Below the pieces are notes generated by a model, which was not told the DNA's origin, ran no database searches, and saw only the letters and a program-made list of their open reading frames with translations. Made by a program: the position numbers and the translations under genes. A stretch of DNA of 29,219 bases from Verrucomicrobiota bacterium (lineage in GTDB: Bacteria > Verrucomicrobiota > Verrucomicrobiia > Opitutales > Intestinicryptomonadaceae): assembly GCA_023450935.1 (NCBI GenBank), contig JAEXGH010000025.1, positions 1 to 29,219 on the forward strand. The letters run 5' to 3'. This document shows, piece by piece, positions 1-7,595 of the stretch. Every line of letters starts with the position of its first letter. The stretch's first letter is position 1.

Positions 1-1
1 C

Positions 2-439
2 GACGCGCTGGAACAGTGCGAAAACATCGGGCGGCTCGACGACGCCGCAAAGGCGCGCGCCGCCGCGCTCGACGCCGAGGCGGCTTCGCTCGAAAAACGC
101 CTTGCGGAATTTGCCGACGCCAACGCCGAGATTTCTGCGGCCATAAAAAACGACGTTGAAAACCTCGAAAAACTCTCCGCGTTTCTCGACAAATTCTACG
201 CCGATGTTCGCGCCGAAATTCCCGACTTGCGCGGATTTTCCGAATTTCCGCCCGACGCGCTTGCGGGCAAGACCGTTCCCGAAAAGCTCAGGCTTGTGCT
301 GCGCTTTCTGGAAATGTTGGAGGCGTTCGACTCCTCCGTGCGGGCGTCGGGGGGGCGCATTCAGACGGGGTTGTTCGTGCGGGGCTCGGGCGAAGTATCC
401 GACGGCATTGCCCGCATAAAGGTGGAGGGCGTAAAATGA
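2..439 (+). CDS. DUF3450-like periplasmic coiled-coil protein of TonB2-type cassette (C-terminal part)
   Basis: The frame is open from base 2 to a TGA at 437-439 and no start lies in the window, so only the last ~145 residues are present. The visible first half is an Ala/Glu/Lys/Asp-rich helix with coiled-coil character (segments such as LEKRLAEF and VENLEKLSAFLDKFY). The end contains LRFLEMLEAFDSSVRASGG and a short beta-like tail. In Vibrio and Alteromonas TonB2 clusters a DUF3450 coiled-coil protein sits directly before the TtpC-like MotA/ExbB gene, and position and architecture here match that. The stop overlaps the next ATG (ATGA), so translation is probably coupled. The family call rests on context and general composition rather than a strong motif. 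Confidence 0.6.
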   Translation, partial: DALEQCENIGRLDDAAKARAAALDAEAASLEKRLAEFADANAEISAAIKNDVENLEKLSAFLDKFYADVRAEIPDLRGFSEFPPDALAGKTVPEKLRLVLRFLEMLEAFDSSVRASGGRIQTGLFVRGSGEVSDGIARIKVEGVK

Positions 440-1632
440 CGAAACTGAACGCATTGTTCTTTTTCGGCCTGTCGTTTTTGTTTGCGGCAGCTTCGGCGCG
501 TGCCGATATTCTTAAATACGCGCGGGCCGAATACGCCGCGGCGCAGGCGGAATATGCGCGGGTTGCGGAGAATGCGCAGAAGAAAGTTTTACAACAGCGC
601 GGAAAACTTGCGGCGACATATGCCGAAGTGGAAGCCAAAACGCGCGCCGTAGAACAGCTTAAGGCGCGGCTTGACGCAGCCAAAAACCTCCGCGAAAAAA
701 GCGGCTTTTACGCCGCATTGAAGGCGGAGCTGGCGGCGGAGCTGCGCCGCATAAATACTTCGGTGGCGGCGGTGTCGGCGGGAGAAATTTTGGCGTCGGC
801 GCGTTCCGAATTGCAGTCGCGTTTCGACGAGCTCAAAAATCCGGTGCGGTGTGCGGCTGCCGAAGTCGTGGCGTTGCGTTCGCGCGAAAAACTTTCCGGG
901 CGGACGTTCCGCGTCGGCGCGTTTACCTACTTTGTCGGTGAGGCTACGGCGGGTTTTGTTGACGCAAACGGCGTTCTTTACGGCGAAAAATTCGCCCACG
1001 AAATTTCGGCGTTCGCCTCGGGCAAAACCGACATTCTGCCCGCCGATACAAGCGGCGGCGAAATTTTGCGCGGAGAAAAATACGCGCGCACAATGGCGGA
1101 GGAAATCGACAAGGGCGGCGTATGGATTTATCCCATTCTCGCGCTCGGCGCGGCGGCGTTGCTTGCGGCGTTCGGCAAAATCGCGCAGCTTTATTTTCTC
1201 CGCCGCGCGCTCTCTCCCGAAGCCGCCTGCGGCGGCAGGCTCGGCGTCCCGTTTGCGGAGCTTGCCCGCGCTGTAGATTCGGCAAAATCCTCAGACGAAG
1301 CCGAGACGGCGGCATACGCAATCCTTGCGCGCGAAAACGCGAAGCTCAAAAGCTGGCTGCCCGTATTTACAATAACTTCAACGGCGTCCCCTCTGTTCGG
1401 GCTGCTGGGAACGGTTAGCGGCATAATAAAAACGTTCGCCGACCTTTCCGCGTCGGGCGCGGATACGCGCGCAATAAGCGACGGCATCGCCGAGGCCCTC
1501 ATCACCACCGAATACGGGCTTGCAGTGGCGATTCCCGCGCTGATTGTGGGCACCGTGCTTTCGCGCAGGGCGCGGGCGGTCTTCGAAAAATACAGGGATT
1601 TTGCCGATAACAGAATTTCGGCATCGAAATAG
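436..1632 (+). CDS. TtpC-like MotA/TolQ/ExbB proton-channel family protein with periplasmic coiled coil
   Basis: The protein has 398 residues. A signal peptide (hydrophobic residues 6-19, likely cleaved after ASARA, residue 23) is followed by a coiled-coil region (about 24-125) and a soluble segment. A membrane helix starts near W230, and a MotA/TolQ/ExbB module (about 307-390) carries the characteristic GLLGTVSGI stretch and the TEYGLAVAIPALI helix. This fused layout is that of TtpC, the extra ExbB-like subunit of Vibrio TonB2 systems, which is thought to help transmit proton-motive force to TonB2. It overlaps the upstream gene by 4 bp and is followed by a separate small ExbB, as in the TonB2 cassette. 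Family assignment is firm; the TtpC equivalence is inferred from architecture and order. Confidence 0.85.
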   Translation: MTKLNALFFFGLSFLFAAASARADILKYARAEYAAAQAEYARVAENAQKKVLQQRGKLAATYAEVEAKTRAVEQLKARLDAAKNLREKSGFYAALKAELAAELRRINTSVAAVSAGEILASARSELQSRFDELKNPVRCAAAEVVALRSREKLSGRTFRVGAFTYFVGEATAGFVDANGVLYGEKFAHEISAFASGKTDILPADTSGGEILRGEKYARTMAEEIDKGGVWIYPILALGAAALLAAFGKIAQLYFLRRALSPEAACGGRLGVPFAELARAVDSAKSSDEAETAAYAILARENAKLKSWLPVFTITSTASPLFGLLGTVSGIIKTFADLSASGADTRAISDGIAEALITTEYGLAVAIPALIVGTVLSRRARAVFEKYRDFADNRISASK

Positions 1633-1654
1633 TATGGAGATTTTGGAGGGAATT

Positions 1655-2047
1655 ATGTCGATTTTCAGATGCGCGCCCGTTCTTACATGTGCGTTGGCGG
1701 CAATCGGCGCGTCGGCATTCTACCTCGTTTTTTCGATATACATGAAACTGCGCGCCGCCGAAAAGTGCGCGTCAAAGCGGTTGTTGCGCGGGTGCGCGCG
1801 CGACCTCGGGCTGCTGCGCGTTTTGGCGTCGGGCGCGCCGATGGTGGGTCTGCTCGGAACGGTTGTGGGCATAGGTCTTTGCATAGACGCCTCCGACGAC
1901 GAAGCCGCTCTTGCCTCCGGTATTTCATACGCTCTGCTCACTACGCAAACGGGGCTGATTATGGCAATTCCAGCGTGGATTGCGTCGATTCTGCTTTCGG
2001 CGCGCCTGCGCAAACTCGATTCACTTTCGGGCGAAAGGGCTGGCTGA
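1655..2047 (+). CDS. exbB: ExbB-type proton channel subunit (compact)
   Basis: This 130-residue MotA/TolQ/ExbB protein has three hydrophobic segments: residues ~6-28, ~52-74 (containing GAPMVGLLGTVVGIG) and ~88-120 (TTQTGLIMAIPAWIASIL). ExbB forms the inner-membrane channel complex with ExbD that energises TonB. I chose the ATG at 1655 because GGAGGG lies 4 bases before it. An in-frame ATG at 1634 has no ribosome binding site but would add only seven residues. The protein is shorter than typical ExbB (about 175-245 residues) because the cytoplasmic loop between the first two helices is small. It lies between the TtpC-like gene and exbD. Confidence 0.88.
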   Translation: MSIFRCAPVLTCALAAIGASAFYLVFSIYMKLRAAEKCASKRLLRGCARDLGLLRVLASGAPMVGLLGTVVGIGLCIDASDDEAALASGISYALLTTQTGLIMAIPAWIASILLSARLRKLDSLSGERAG

Positions 2048-2048
2048 G

Positions 2049-2441
2049 ATGGCGGGGCTGAAAAGGGATTTCGACGAAGCGGAGACGTCGGAGGAAATCA
2101 ACATTTCCCCCCTCATAGACGTCATATTCATACTGCTGATTTTCTTCGTCGTTACAATGGCGTTTTCCTACAAGCATTCCCTCGACATCGACGTGCCGAG
2201 CTCGTCGAATTCCGCGCAGGTTTCGGGGAATTTCGCAAACATCGCCGTGTCGGCTTCGGGCGAAATTTTCTTCGACTCCCAAAAGTGTTCGCTCGCGGCT
2301 CTTTCGCTAAAAATGGCGGCCTGCGGCAAAAAATCGGCGTTGGTCTACGCCGACAAGTCGGTGCGCGCCGAAAGGCTTGTAGAGGTAATAGATTCCGTCC
2401 GCTCGGCGGGCGCGGCGGTGTATTTGGCTACGAAAAAATGA
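2049..2441 (+). CDS. exbD: ExbD/TolR biopolymer transport protein
   Basis: The 130-residue protein has a short cytoplasmic N-terminus, a single membrane helix (about residues 22-40) and a periplasmic domain. The conserved aspartate at the start of the helix (D24 in INISPLIDVIFILLIFFVV) corresponds to the proton-responsive residue of ExbD. The usual start of the family (EINISPLIDV) is intact. The ATG at 2049 sits 1 base after the exbB stop, with GAAAGGG about 13 bases upstream. A longer in-frame reading from 1980 would lie inside exbB and is not favoured. It works with ExbB and TonB, and the next start overlaps its stop as ATGA. Confidence 0.92.
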   Translation: MAGLKRDFDEAETSEEINISPLIDVIFILLIFFVVTMAFSYKHSLDIDVPSSSNSAQVSGNFANIAVSASGEIFFDSQKCSLAALSLKMAACGKKSALVYADKSVRAERLVEVIDSVRSAGAAVYLATKK

Positions 2442-3109
2442 GCGCGGGTCTTTCAGGAAAAATCGGGGGAGCGTCGGTCGGAATGCTGTTTTCGGCAACG
2501 GTGGTGGTGTGCCTTTTCGCGCTTCAGGCGGTCTCGGTTTCGGGCCCGAAAAACGCCGACGAAAAGCCCGCTGAAATACGCGCTATTGTGTCGGTTTCAC
2601 CGCGCGAAACGCCGCGCAGCCGCGCGGAGCAATCGCGGCGGTTTGACGCCGGAATTTCGGGCGCGCCGGCCGGACGTAGGCTTGAAGTCGATGTTCCGCA
2701 AACGGGCGCGTCGGCGTTCTCGCTGCCGGATTTTTCGCTTGCCGAAAGCGTGGCTGCAACCGCCGACATCGGCTTTTCGCAGTTCCCGTCCGATGCAGAC
2801 ATGGCGGTTTCGACCGACATTTTCGAACTCGATATGCTCGATAAAATTCCGCGCCGCCTCGACGCAACGCACATTGTCTATCCCAAACAGATGCTAAAGC
2901 GCGGCATAGAGGGCGACGTGCAACTTTCCGTCGTCATAGACACAACGGGCGCGGTTTCGGTGGAAAGGGTTGTTTCCTCCACAAACGGATTCTTTCTCGA
3001 AAACGCGGTCCGCGCCGCGGAAAAATTCGTCTACGAAGCTCCGACACGCAACGGCAGGGCGGTCAGGGCTCGGTTTATCCTGCCCGTTCCGTTTAGGATT
3101 TCGAAATGA
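2438..3109 (+). CDS. tonB: TonB family protein (TonB2-type)
   Basis: The protein has 223 residues. An N-terminal membrane anchor (about 14-34) is followed by a periplasmic linker and a C-terminal TonB domain (about 140-223). The domain contains the YP pair (148-149), KRGIEGDVQLSVVID and a closing VRARFILPVPF strand, all typical of the fold that binds the TonB box of outer-membrane receptors. The linker lacks the long Pro-Lys/Pro-Glu tract of E. coli TonB, as in shorter TonB2-like proteins. The ATG overlaps the exbD stop (ATGA), and the TPR gene overlaps its own stop the same way, so the cassette is very likely one translationally coupled unit. No TonB-dependent receptor gene is in the window, so the substrate is unknown. 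Confidence 0.9.
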   Translation: MSAGLSGKIGGASVGMLFSATVVVCLFALQAVSVSGPKNADEKPAEIRAIVSVSPRETPRSRAEQSRRFDAGISGAPAGRRLEVDVPQTGASAFSLPDFSLAESVAATADIGFSQFPSDADMAVSTDIFELDMLDKIPRRLDATHIVYPKQMLKRGIEGDVQLSVVIDTTGAVSVERVVSSTNGFFLENAVRAAEKFVYEAPTRNGRAVRARFILPVPFRISK

Positions 3110-4353
3110 GACATTTTCTTTTTGCAGTTGTTGCGGCGGTTTCCGCGTGTGCGTCGTTTGCGGCGGGCACGGTGGGCGAATTGATGTTCAAGCCCTCCAT
3201 GAACAAATACGAGGCCGAGGCCATTGCCGACGCCGCAAAGGCGGCTTCCCCGGCCGACGCGCGCGATGTTCTCCTGAGAGCAAGTTCCAAAAGCTGGGCG
3301 GGCGCGCCCGTGTTTTTCAATCTCGGCAACGCCTACTACGGGTTGGGCGACTTCAAAAACGCCGTCAAATTCTACCGCGCCGCGCTCGAAAAAAGCGGAT
3401 TCTTCGCGGCGTATAAGAATCTCGGTTTCGCTCTCTCGGCCGACGGCGACAAGCCCGCCGCCGCGCGCGCGTTTGCCGTCGCCGCGGCAATTTCGGGCAA
3501 TTCCGATGCCCAGTGCCTGCTTTGGCTTGCGGGCTACCGCGCCGACGGCGGCGACTACAGCTCCGCGCTTGCGCTTTGCAATCAGGCGCTCGTGCACGAG
3601 CCTGAAAACGATTCGGCTATCTACGCAAAATGCGGATTTTTGATAAAACTTTCCATGTTCGATTCGGCGTGCGCAACGGCCGAGCGCATGTTCCAAAAAA
3701 CTTCGGACGCGCGCTACCTGAAGCTTGCGGCTCTCGCGGCGGCGGAGTCGGGCGACAGAGTTTCGGCGGCGGCGTATCTCGAGCTGCTTTCGGCGTCGGG
3801 AAAGGCTTCGGCAAAAGACGCGGAAACGCTCGCCGACCTGTATTTTTCGCTCGGGGCGTATTCGAAGGCCGCCGAGTTGTATTCGCGCGCGCCGTCGGCA
3901 AAACTCGAGAATTTGGCTTTTGCGTGCATAAATTCGGGCGAGTTTGAAACGGCGGAAAAAATCGCGGCCAAGCTCCCGCCGAATCCGGCGAAAAAAGTAT
4001 CGGGCATAGCCGCCGCGCGCAGGGGCTGTTTTAGCGCGGCAAAAAAACTCCTTGCCGAATGCGTAAAAGCCGACCCCGCCGATTTGCAGACTTCGGAGGA
4101 GCTTGCCGAGGTCCTCTATCGGCTCGGCGAATACGCTGAGTCGGCTGCCGTGTTTGCTCGGTTGCAATCGGCGGAAAAATTCGACAGGCGCGCCAAATAC
4201 GGGCTTCTGCGCAATTCAATGGCAATGGGGCTTTACGCCGACGCGCTTTCTACGGCGCGGGAAATCGCTCTGAAATATCCCGACGCCGACATCGAAAATT
4301 TCAAACGCAAATTGGAGGCATACTGCAATGCTCTTGAAAAGTCCGCACAATAG
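3106..4353 (+). CDS. Secreted TPR-repeat protein of the TonB cassette
   Basis: The protein has 415 residues with a signal peptide (about 1-20, ending SACASFAAG). Several tetratricopeptide-like helical pairs follow, for example PVFFNLGNAYYGLGDFKNAV, FAAYKNLGFALSADGDKPAA and LADLYFSLGAYSKAAELYSRA, with further degenerate repeats to the C-terminus. A TPR protein closes the TonB2 cassette in Vibrio and related genomes, where it is presumed to be a periplasmic scaffold. The ATG overlaps the tonB stop (ATGA). Its last 26 bases are overlapped by folP, which ties the TonB and folate genes together. The exact partner is unknown. Confidence 0.85.
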   Translation: MRHFLFAVVAAVSACASFAAGTVGELMFKPSMNKYEAEAIADAAKAASPADARDVLLRASSKSWAGAPVFFNLGNAYYGLGDFKNAVKFYRAALEKSGFFAAYKNLGFALSADGDKPAAARAFAVAAAISGNSDAQCLLWLAGYRADGGDYSSALALCNQALVHEPENDSAIYAKCGFLIKLSMFDSACATAERMFQKTSDARYLKLAALAAAESGDRVSAAAYLELLSASGKASAKDAETLADLYFSLGAYSKAAELYSRAPSAKLENLAFACINSGEFETAEKIAAKLPPNPAKKVSGIAAARRGCFSAAKKLLAECVKADPADLQTSEELAEVLYRLGEYAESAAVFARLQSAEKFDRRAKYGLLRNSMAMGLYADALSTAREIALKYPDADIENFKRKLEAYCNALEKSAQ

Positions 4354-5152
4354 AATTCTCTCGCGCGCAAAAACGCCCGTGGTGATGGGCATTTTGAACG
4401 TCGGGACGGAGTCGTTCAGCGACGGCGGAAAATACGCCTCGCCCGAGGCCGCCGCCGCGCGCGCCGCCGAAATGGCGGAGCAGGGCGCGGACATCATCGA
4501 CGTCGGCGCGGAATCTACAAAGCCTACGGCGCAAAAAATTTCCGCCAAAGAGGAGCTTGAAATTCTCCTGCCCAGACTCAAGGCGGTTCGCGCGGCAGTG
4601 GGCGGCGGGTTGCCGATTTCGGTCGATACCTACAAGCCCGAAGTCGCTGAGGCGGCTATTGAATCTGGCGCGGACATCATAAACGACGTTTACGCCATGC
4701 GCGAAAACGGGCGTTATCCTATGGCGGAAACTGCCGCCCGACTGCGCGCGCCCCTTATTTTGACCCATTCGTGCAGGGGCGAACACCCCTCCGGCGACTT
4801 TTGGGATTTCTTTCTGGCGGGCATGCGCGAACGCCTTGAAAGCGCGCTTTCCTCGGGGCTTGGACGTTCAGACATAGTCCTCGATGCTGGGATAGGATTC
4901 GGCAAAACTACTCGCCAGAATTTCCTGCTCGTGAAAAAAATGGGAGAGTTGCGCGAACTTGGCTGCCCGACTCTTCTGGGCGTGTCGCGCAAGTCAATGT
5001 TTGCGGAGGTTGCCGGCGACTCCTTCGCCCTGCGCGACGCCGCAACGCTTGCGGTATCGGTCTACGCCGCCGCCGCAAACTCCTGCGACATTCTCCGCGT
5101 GCACGACGTCGCCTCCACAGTCGTGGCCCTCAAAACTTTATCGCTTTTGTAA
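4328..5152 (+). CDS. folP: Dihydropteroate synthase
   Basis: The 274-residue TIM-barrel enzyme joins 6-hydroxymethyl-dihydropterin pyrophosphate with p-aminobenzoate to give dihydropteroate. Visible family motifs are MGILNV...SFSDGG (20-34), DIIDVGAEST, ISVDTYKPEVAEAAI with GADIINDV, DAGIGFGKT, LLGVSRKSM and RVHDV near the end. Several normally conserved positions differ: loop 1 reads NVGTESF instead of NVTPDSF, loop 2 has STKP instead of STRP, and the LMHMxG segment is LTHSCRGEH. Start choice is supported by GGAGG nine bases before the ATG at 4328, even though this overlaps the TPR gene by 26 bases. folB and folK follow directly. Confidence 0.92.
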   Translation: MLLKSPHNRILSRAKTPVVMGILNVGTESFSDGGKYASPEAAAARAAEMAEQGADIIDVGAESTKPTAQKISAKEELEILLPRLKAVRAAVGGGLPISVDTYKPEVAEAAIESGADIINDVYAMRENGRYPMAETAARLRAPLILTHSCRGEHPSGDFWDFFLAGMRERLESALSSGLGRSDIVLDAGIGFGKTTRQNFLLVKKMGELRELGCPTLLGVSRKSMFAEVAGDSFALRDAATLAVSVYAAAANSCDILRVHDVASTVVALKTLSLL

Positions 5153-5155
5153 ACT

Positions 5156-5530
5156 ATGGACGAAATATTCATCGACCGGCTCAAACTCAAAGGCAAGCAC
5201 GGCTGCTTTGCCGAAGAACGCAACGAATACCGCGGTTTCGAAGTCTCAATCAGGCTTTTCGGAGACTTCTCCCGCGCCGCCAAAACAGACGAGCTTTCCG
5301 ACACTATCGACTACCCGCAGGCAATGGCCATAGCCGAGGGCGTGCTGGCGGGCGAAAGCGTGCGGCTCATAGAGAAACTCGCCGACAAAATCGCCGAGCG
5401 GCTTTTCGTGCGTTTCGCCAACCTTCTGGAAACGGAAATAGAAATTTTCAAACTCGGCGTTGACGTCGGCTTCGACTTCGCCGGCATTTCGGCAAAAATA
5501 CGCAGGAAACGCGCCGACTACGTAAAATGA
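5156..5530 (+). CDS. folB: Dihydroneopterin aldolase
   Basis: The 124-residue protein has the size and layout of FolB: an N-terminal strand with IFIDRLKLKGKHGCFAEER containing the catalytic-region Glu pair, a TIDYPQAMAIAEGV segment, and LIEKLADKIAERLF helix before the closing strands. FolB cleaves dihydroneopterin to 6-hydroxymethyl-dihydropterin and glycolaldehyde, supplying the substrate of FolK. The ATG lies 3 bases after the folP stop, with no clear ribosome binding site, so it is probably translated by coupling. The stop overlaps the folK start (ATGA). The C-terminal Lys-Pro seen in many homologues reads Lys-Leu here. Confidence 0.9.
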   Translation: MDEIFIDRLKLKGKHGCFAEERNEYRGFEVSIRLFGDFSRAAKTDELSDTIDYPQAMAIAEGVLAGESVRLIEKLADKIAERLFVRFANLLETEIEIFKLGVDVGFDFAGISAKIRRKRADYVK

Positions 5531-6009
5531 AAACAGCCGTCATAGCGCTCGGTTCGAATTTGGGCGACTGCGTTTGCAACCTGCGGCGCGCGTGCGCGCA
5601 TTTGGACGGAATCGGGCGGATAACGGCGAAATCGGGCGTATACAAAACTCCGCCCGCCTTCTACGAAGACCAACCCGACTTCTTCAACGCCGCCGTCTGT
5701 CTGGAAACGTCTCTGCCGCCCGAAGCCCTCTTGGCGGAATGCAAGCGCATTGAGGGTTGTCTGGGCAGGACGCCGTCGTTCAGAAACGCCCCCAGACCCG
5801 CCGATTTGGACATACTTTTTTACGGAGACGAAAAAATTTCTACCGATGTTTTGCAAGTCCCCCACCGCGGTTGGCGGGAACGCGCGTTCGTTATAACGCC
5901 GCTTTTGGACTTGCTGGAGTTCGGCGCGCTTGCGGGCGCAGAGTTCGCTTCCGTCCGCGCCCGACTGTGCGGGAAAATACGCGAATTTGACAAATATTGC
6001 GATTTATAA
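5527..6009 (+). CDS. folK: 2-amino-4-hydroxy-6-hydroxymethyldihydropteridine pyrophosphokinase
   Basis: The 160-residue protein matches HPPK. It opens with VIALGSNLGD, has SGVYKTPPAFYEDQPDFFNA and ends the active-site region with APRPADLDILFYG, in which the DLD pair supplies the two magnesium-binding aspartates. RAFVITPLLDL follows, as is typical. The enzyme transfers pyrophosphate from ATP to 6-hydroxymethyl-dihydropterin, the step before FolP. The start overlaps the folB stop (ATGA). With folP and folB it forms a compact pterin-branch cluster; the remaining folate genes (folE, folC, pab) are not in this window. Confidence 0.93.
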   Translation: MKTAVIALGSNLGDCVCNLRRACAHLDGIGRITAKSGVYKTPPAFYEDQPDFFNAAVCLETSLPPEALLAECKRIEGCLGRTPSFRNAPRPADLDILFYGDEKISTDVLQVPHRGWRERAFVITPLLDLLEFGALAGAEFASVRARLCGKIREFDKYCDL

Positions 6010-6011
6010 TC

Positions 6012-6704
6012 ATGGAAGAATACGGAACCCTCTACATAGTGGCTACGCCAATCGGCAACCTGTCCGACATCACCCCGCGCGCGCTCGAGACCCTGCGCTG
6101 CTGCGACATCGTAGCCTGCGAAGACACCCGCGTAACGGGCGCGCTGCTTAAAAGATTCGACATTTCAAAGGAAATGTTCGTCAACGAAAATTCCCGCGAA
6201 AAATCGGTCGCGCCGCTGCTTCTTGAAAAGCTGAAGTCGGGCAGAAACATAGCTCTTGTAAGCGACGCCGGCACGCCCTGCGTAAGCGACCCCGGTTTCC
6301 GCATAGTGCGCGCGTGCAGGGCGGAGGGCGTAAAAGTTGTTCCCGTCGCGGGCGCGTGCGCGTTCATTGCCGCGCTTTCGGCTTCGGGACTGCCGAGCGA
6401 CTCGTTTTTGTTTGCGGGGTTCCTTCCGCCTAAGACGTCGGCGCGCCGCAGCTTCTTCGAAAAATACAAAGATTTCGGACACACGCTGGCGTTCTACGAA
6501 TCGCCGTATCGCATAGAAAAATTCGTGGACGACGCCGTGGAAGTCTTCGGTGCGGACAGGGTCGCGTGCGTGGCAAAGGAGATTTCCAAAGTCTTCGAGC
6601 GGTTTTTCGTGGGGGCGTTGGGCGAAATAAAAACCGAGCTCAAATCCGCCTCCACAAAGGGCGAGTTCGTCGTGATAATCGCGCCGGAGGGCTACACGCT
6701 GTGA
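6012..6704 (+). CDS. rsmI: 16S rRNA (cytidine1402-2'-O)-methyltransferase RsmI
   Basis: The 230-residue protein belongs to the tetrapyrrole-methylase-fold RsmI family. It begins GTLYIVATPIGNLSDITPRA, then has VACEDTRVTGALL, NIALVSDAGTPCVSDPG and a C-terminal AFYESPYRI and RVACVAKEISKVFE, all hallmark RsmI segments. It methylates the 2'-O of C1402 in the decoding centre of 16S rRNA, using S-adenosylmethionine. I chose the ATG at 6012 because it places the family N-terminus immediately after the start; an earlier in-frame ATG at 5997 lies inside folK. The stop overlaps the GTG start of the downstream phosphatase gene. Confidence 0.95.
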   Translation: MEEYGTLYIVATPIGNLSDITPRALETLRCCDIVACEDTRVTGALLKRFDISKEMFVNENSREKSVAPLLLEKLKSGRNIALVSDAGTPCVSDPGFRIVRACRAEGVKVVPVAGACAFIAALSASGLPSDSFLFAGFLPPKTSARRSFFEKYKDFGHTLAFYESPYRIEKFVDDAVEVFGADRVACVAKEISKVFERFFVGALGEIKTELKSASTKGEFVVIIAPEGYTL

Positions 6705-7579
6705 AGCTTGCAATAGACATAGGCTCGAACACTATGAAGTGTCTTTTGGGCAAAGTCGAAAACGGGCGCGTTTTAAAAATCTTCGAGCAGACTGTCGATT
6801 CGCGCATTTGCGCCGACGGCGCTCGCCTTGTCCCGAACGCCGCAAAACTCGTTTCCGACGCCGTGTTGCTATTCAAAAAAAACGCCGAACCGTTCGGAAG
6901 TTTCCGCACTGTGGTTGTGGCCACTTCCGCCCTGCGCGACGCCGAAAACAGGGACGCTGTAATGGCGGAGGTTCTGCGTTTGACGGGCGAAAAAATAACG
7001 GTTCTTTCGGGCGGCGAAGAGGCGCGGCTTTCATACGCGGGCGCGGTATATGGGCTCGACGCGCCGCGCGAGTGCTTCTACTTCGACCTCGGAGGCGGAA
7101 GTCTGGAGCTTGTATACGGCGACGGGCGCAGGGCGTTGAAATTTACAAGCATACCAATCGGTGCGGTTCGCCTCACGCGAGAGTTTTTCCCCGACGGAAA
7201 AATTTCGCCCGATTCGCTCGAATCGCTGCGCGCAAAAGTGCGCGAAAGCATTGTCGGCGCATTGCGCGGCTTCCCGAAGACCGATTGCGTGGTGTGCGCG
7301 GGCGGCGCGGTTGTGGCGGCGCGCATGCTCAAAAAGCGGCTCGGGCTGGCGGGGCGCGAAGACGTTATTTCGCTTTCCGACATACTGAAAATGGCGGAGC
7401 TTTTGCGCGGCGTTTGCGCGGAGGAGCGCACGGAAAAATTCGGCATACCGCCGTCGCGCGCCGACATTGTATGCGCGGCGTTCGAAACGGTCGCGGTGCT
7501 TATGCAGTGTATAGGCGCGCCGGAAATAACGCACACGTTTTTTAACTTGCGCTACGGCGTAATTTTGTCAGACATGTAG
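6701..7579 (+). CDS. Ppx/GppA-family phosphatase (short form)
   Basis: The protein has 292 residues when read from a GTG at 6701 that overlaps the rsmI stop (GTGA) and has GGAGGG nine bases upstream. It carries the ASKHA-type phosphate loops of exopolyphosphatase/guanosine pentaphosphatase: LAIDIGSNTMKCLLG at the start, VVVATSALRDAENRD, GGEEARLSY and YFDLGGGSLELVYG (about 127-140). It lacks the C-terminal HD-like domain of long Ppx, so it is the ~300-residue form, whose substrate (polyphosphate or pppGpp) cannot be told from sequence alone. A longer open frame begins upstream inside rsmI, but the GTG gives the expected family N-terminus. Confidence 0.88.
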   Translation: MKLAIDIGSNTMKCLLGKVENGRVLKIFEQTVDSRICADGARLVPNAAKLVSDAVLLFKKNAEPFGSFRTVVVATSALRDAENRDAVMAEVLRLTGEKITVLSGGEEARLSYAGAVYGLDAPRECFYFDLGGGSLELVYGDGRRALKFTSIPIGAVRLTREFFPDGKISPDSLESLRAKVRESIVGALRGFPKTDCVVCAGGAVVAARMLKKRLGLAGREDVISLSDILKMAELLRGVCAEERTEKFGIPPSRADIVCAAFETVAVLMQCIGAPEITHTFFNLRYGVILSDM

Positions 7580-7595
7580 CCGAAAGGAATTTTGT

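Noticed and set aside
3031..4167. Long antisense frame opposite the TPR gene
   Set aside because: It is an Arg-rich shadow of a GC-rich coding strand; the + strand frame has a signal peptide and TPR repeats.
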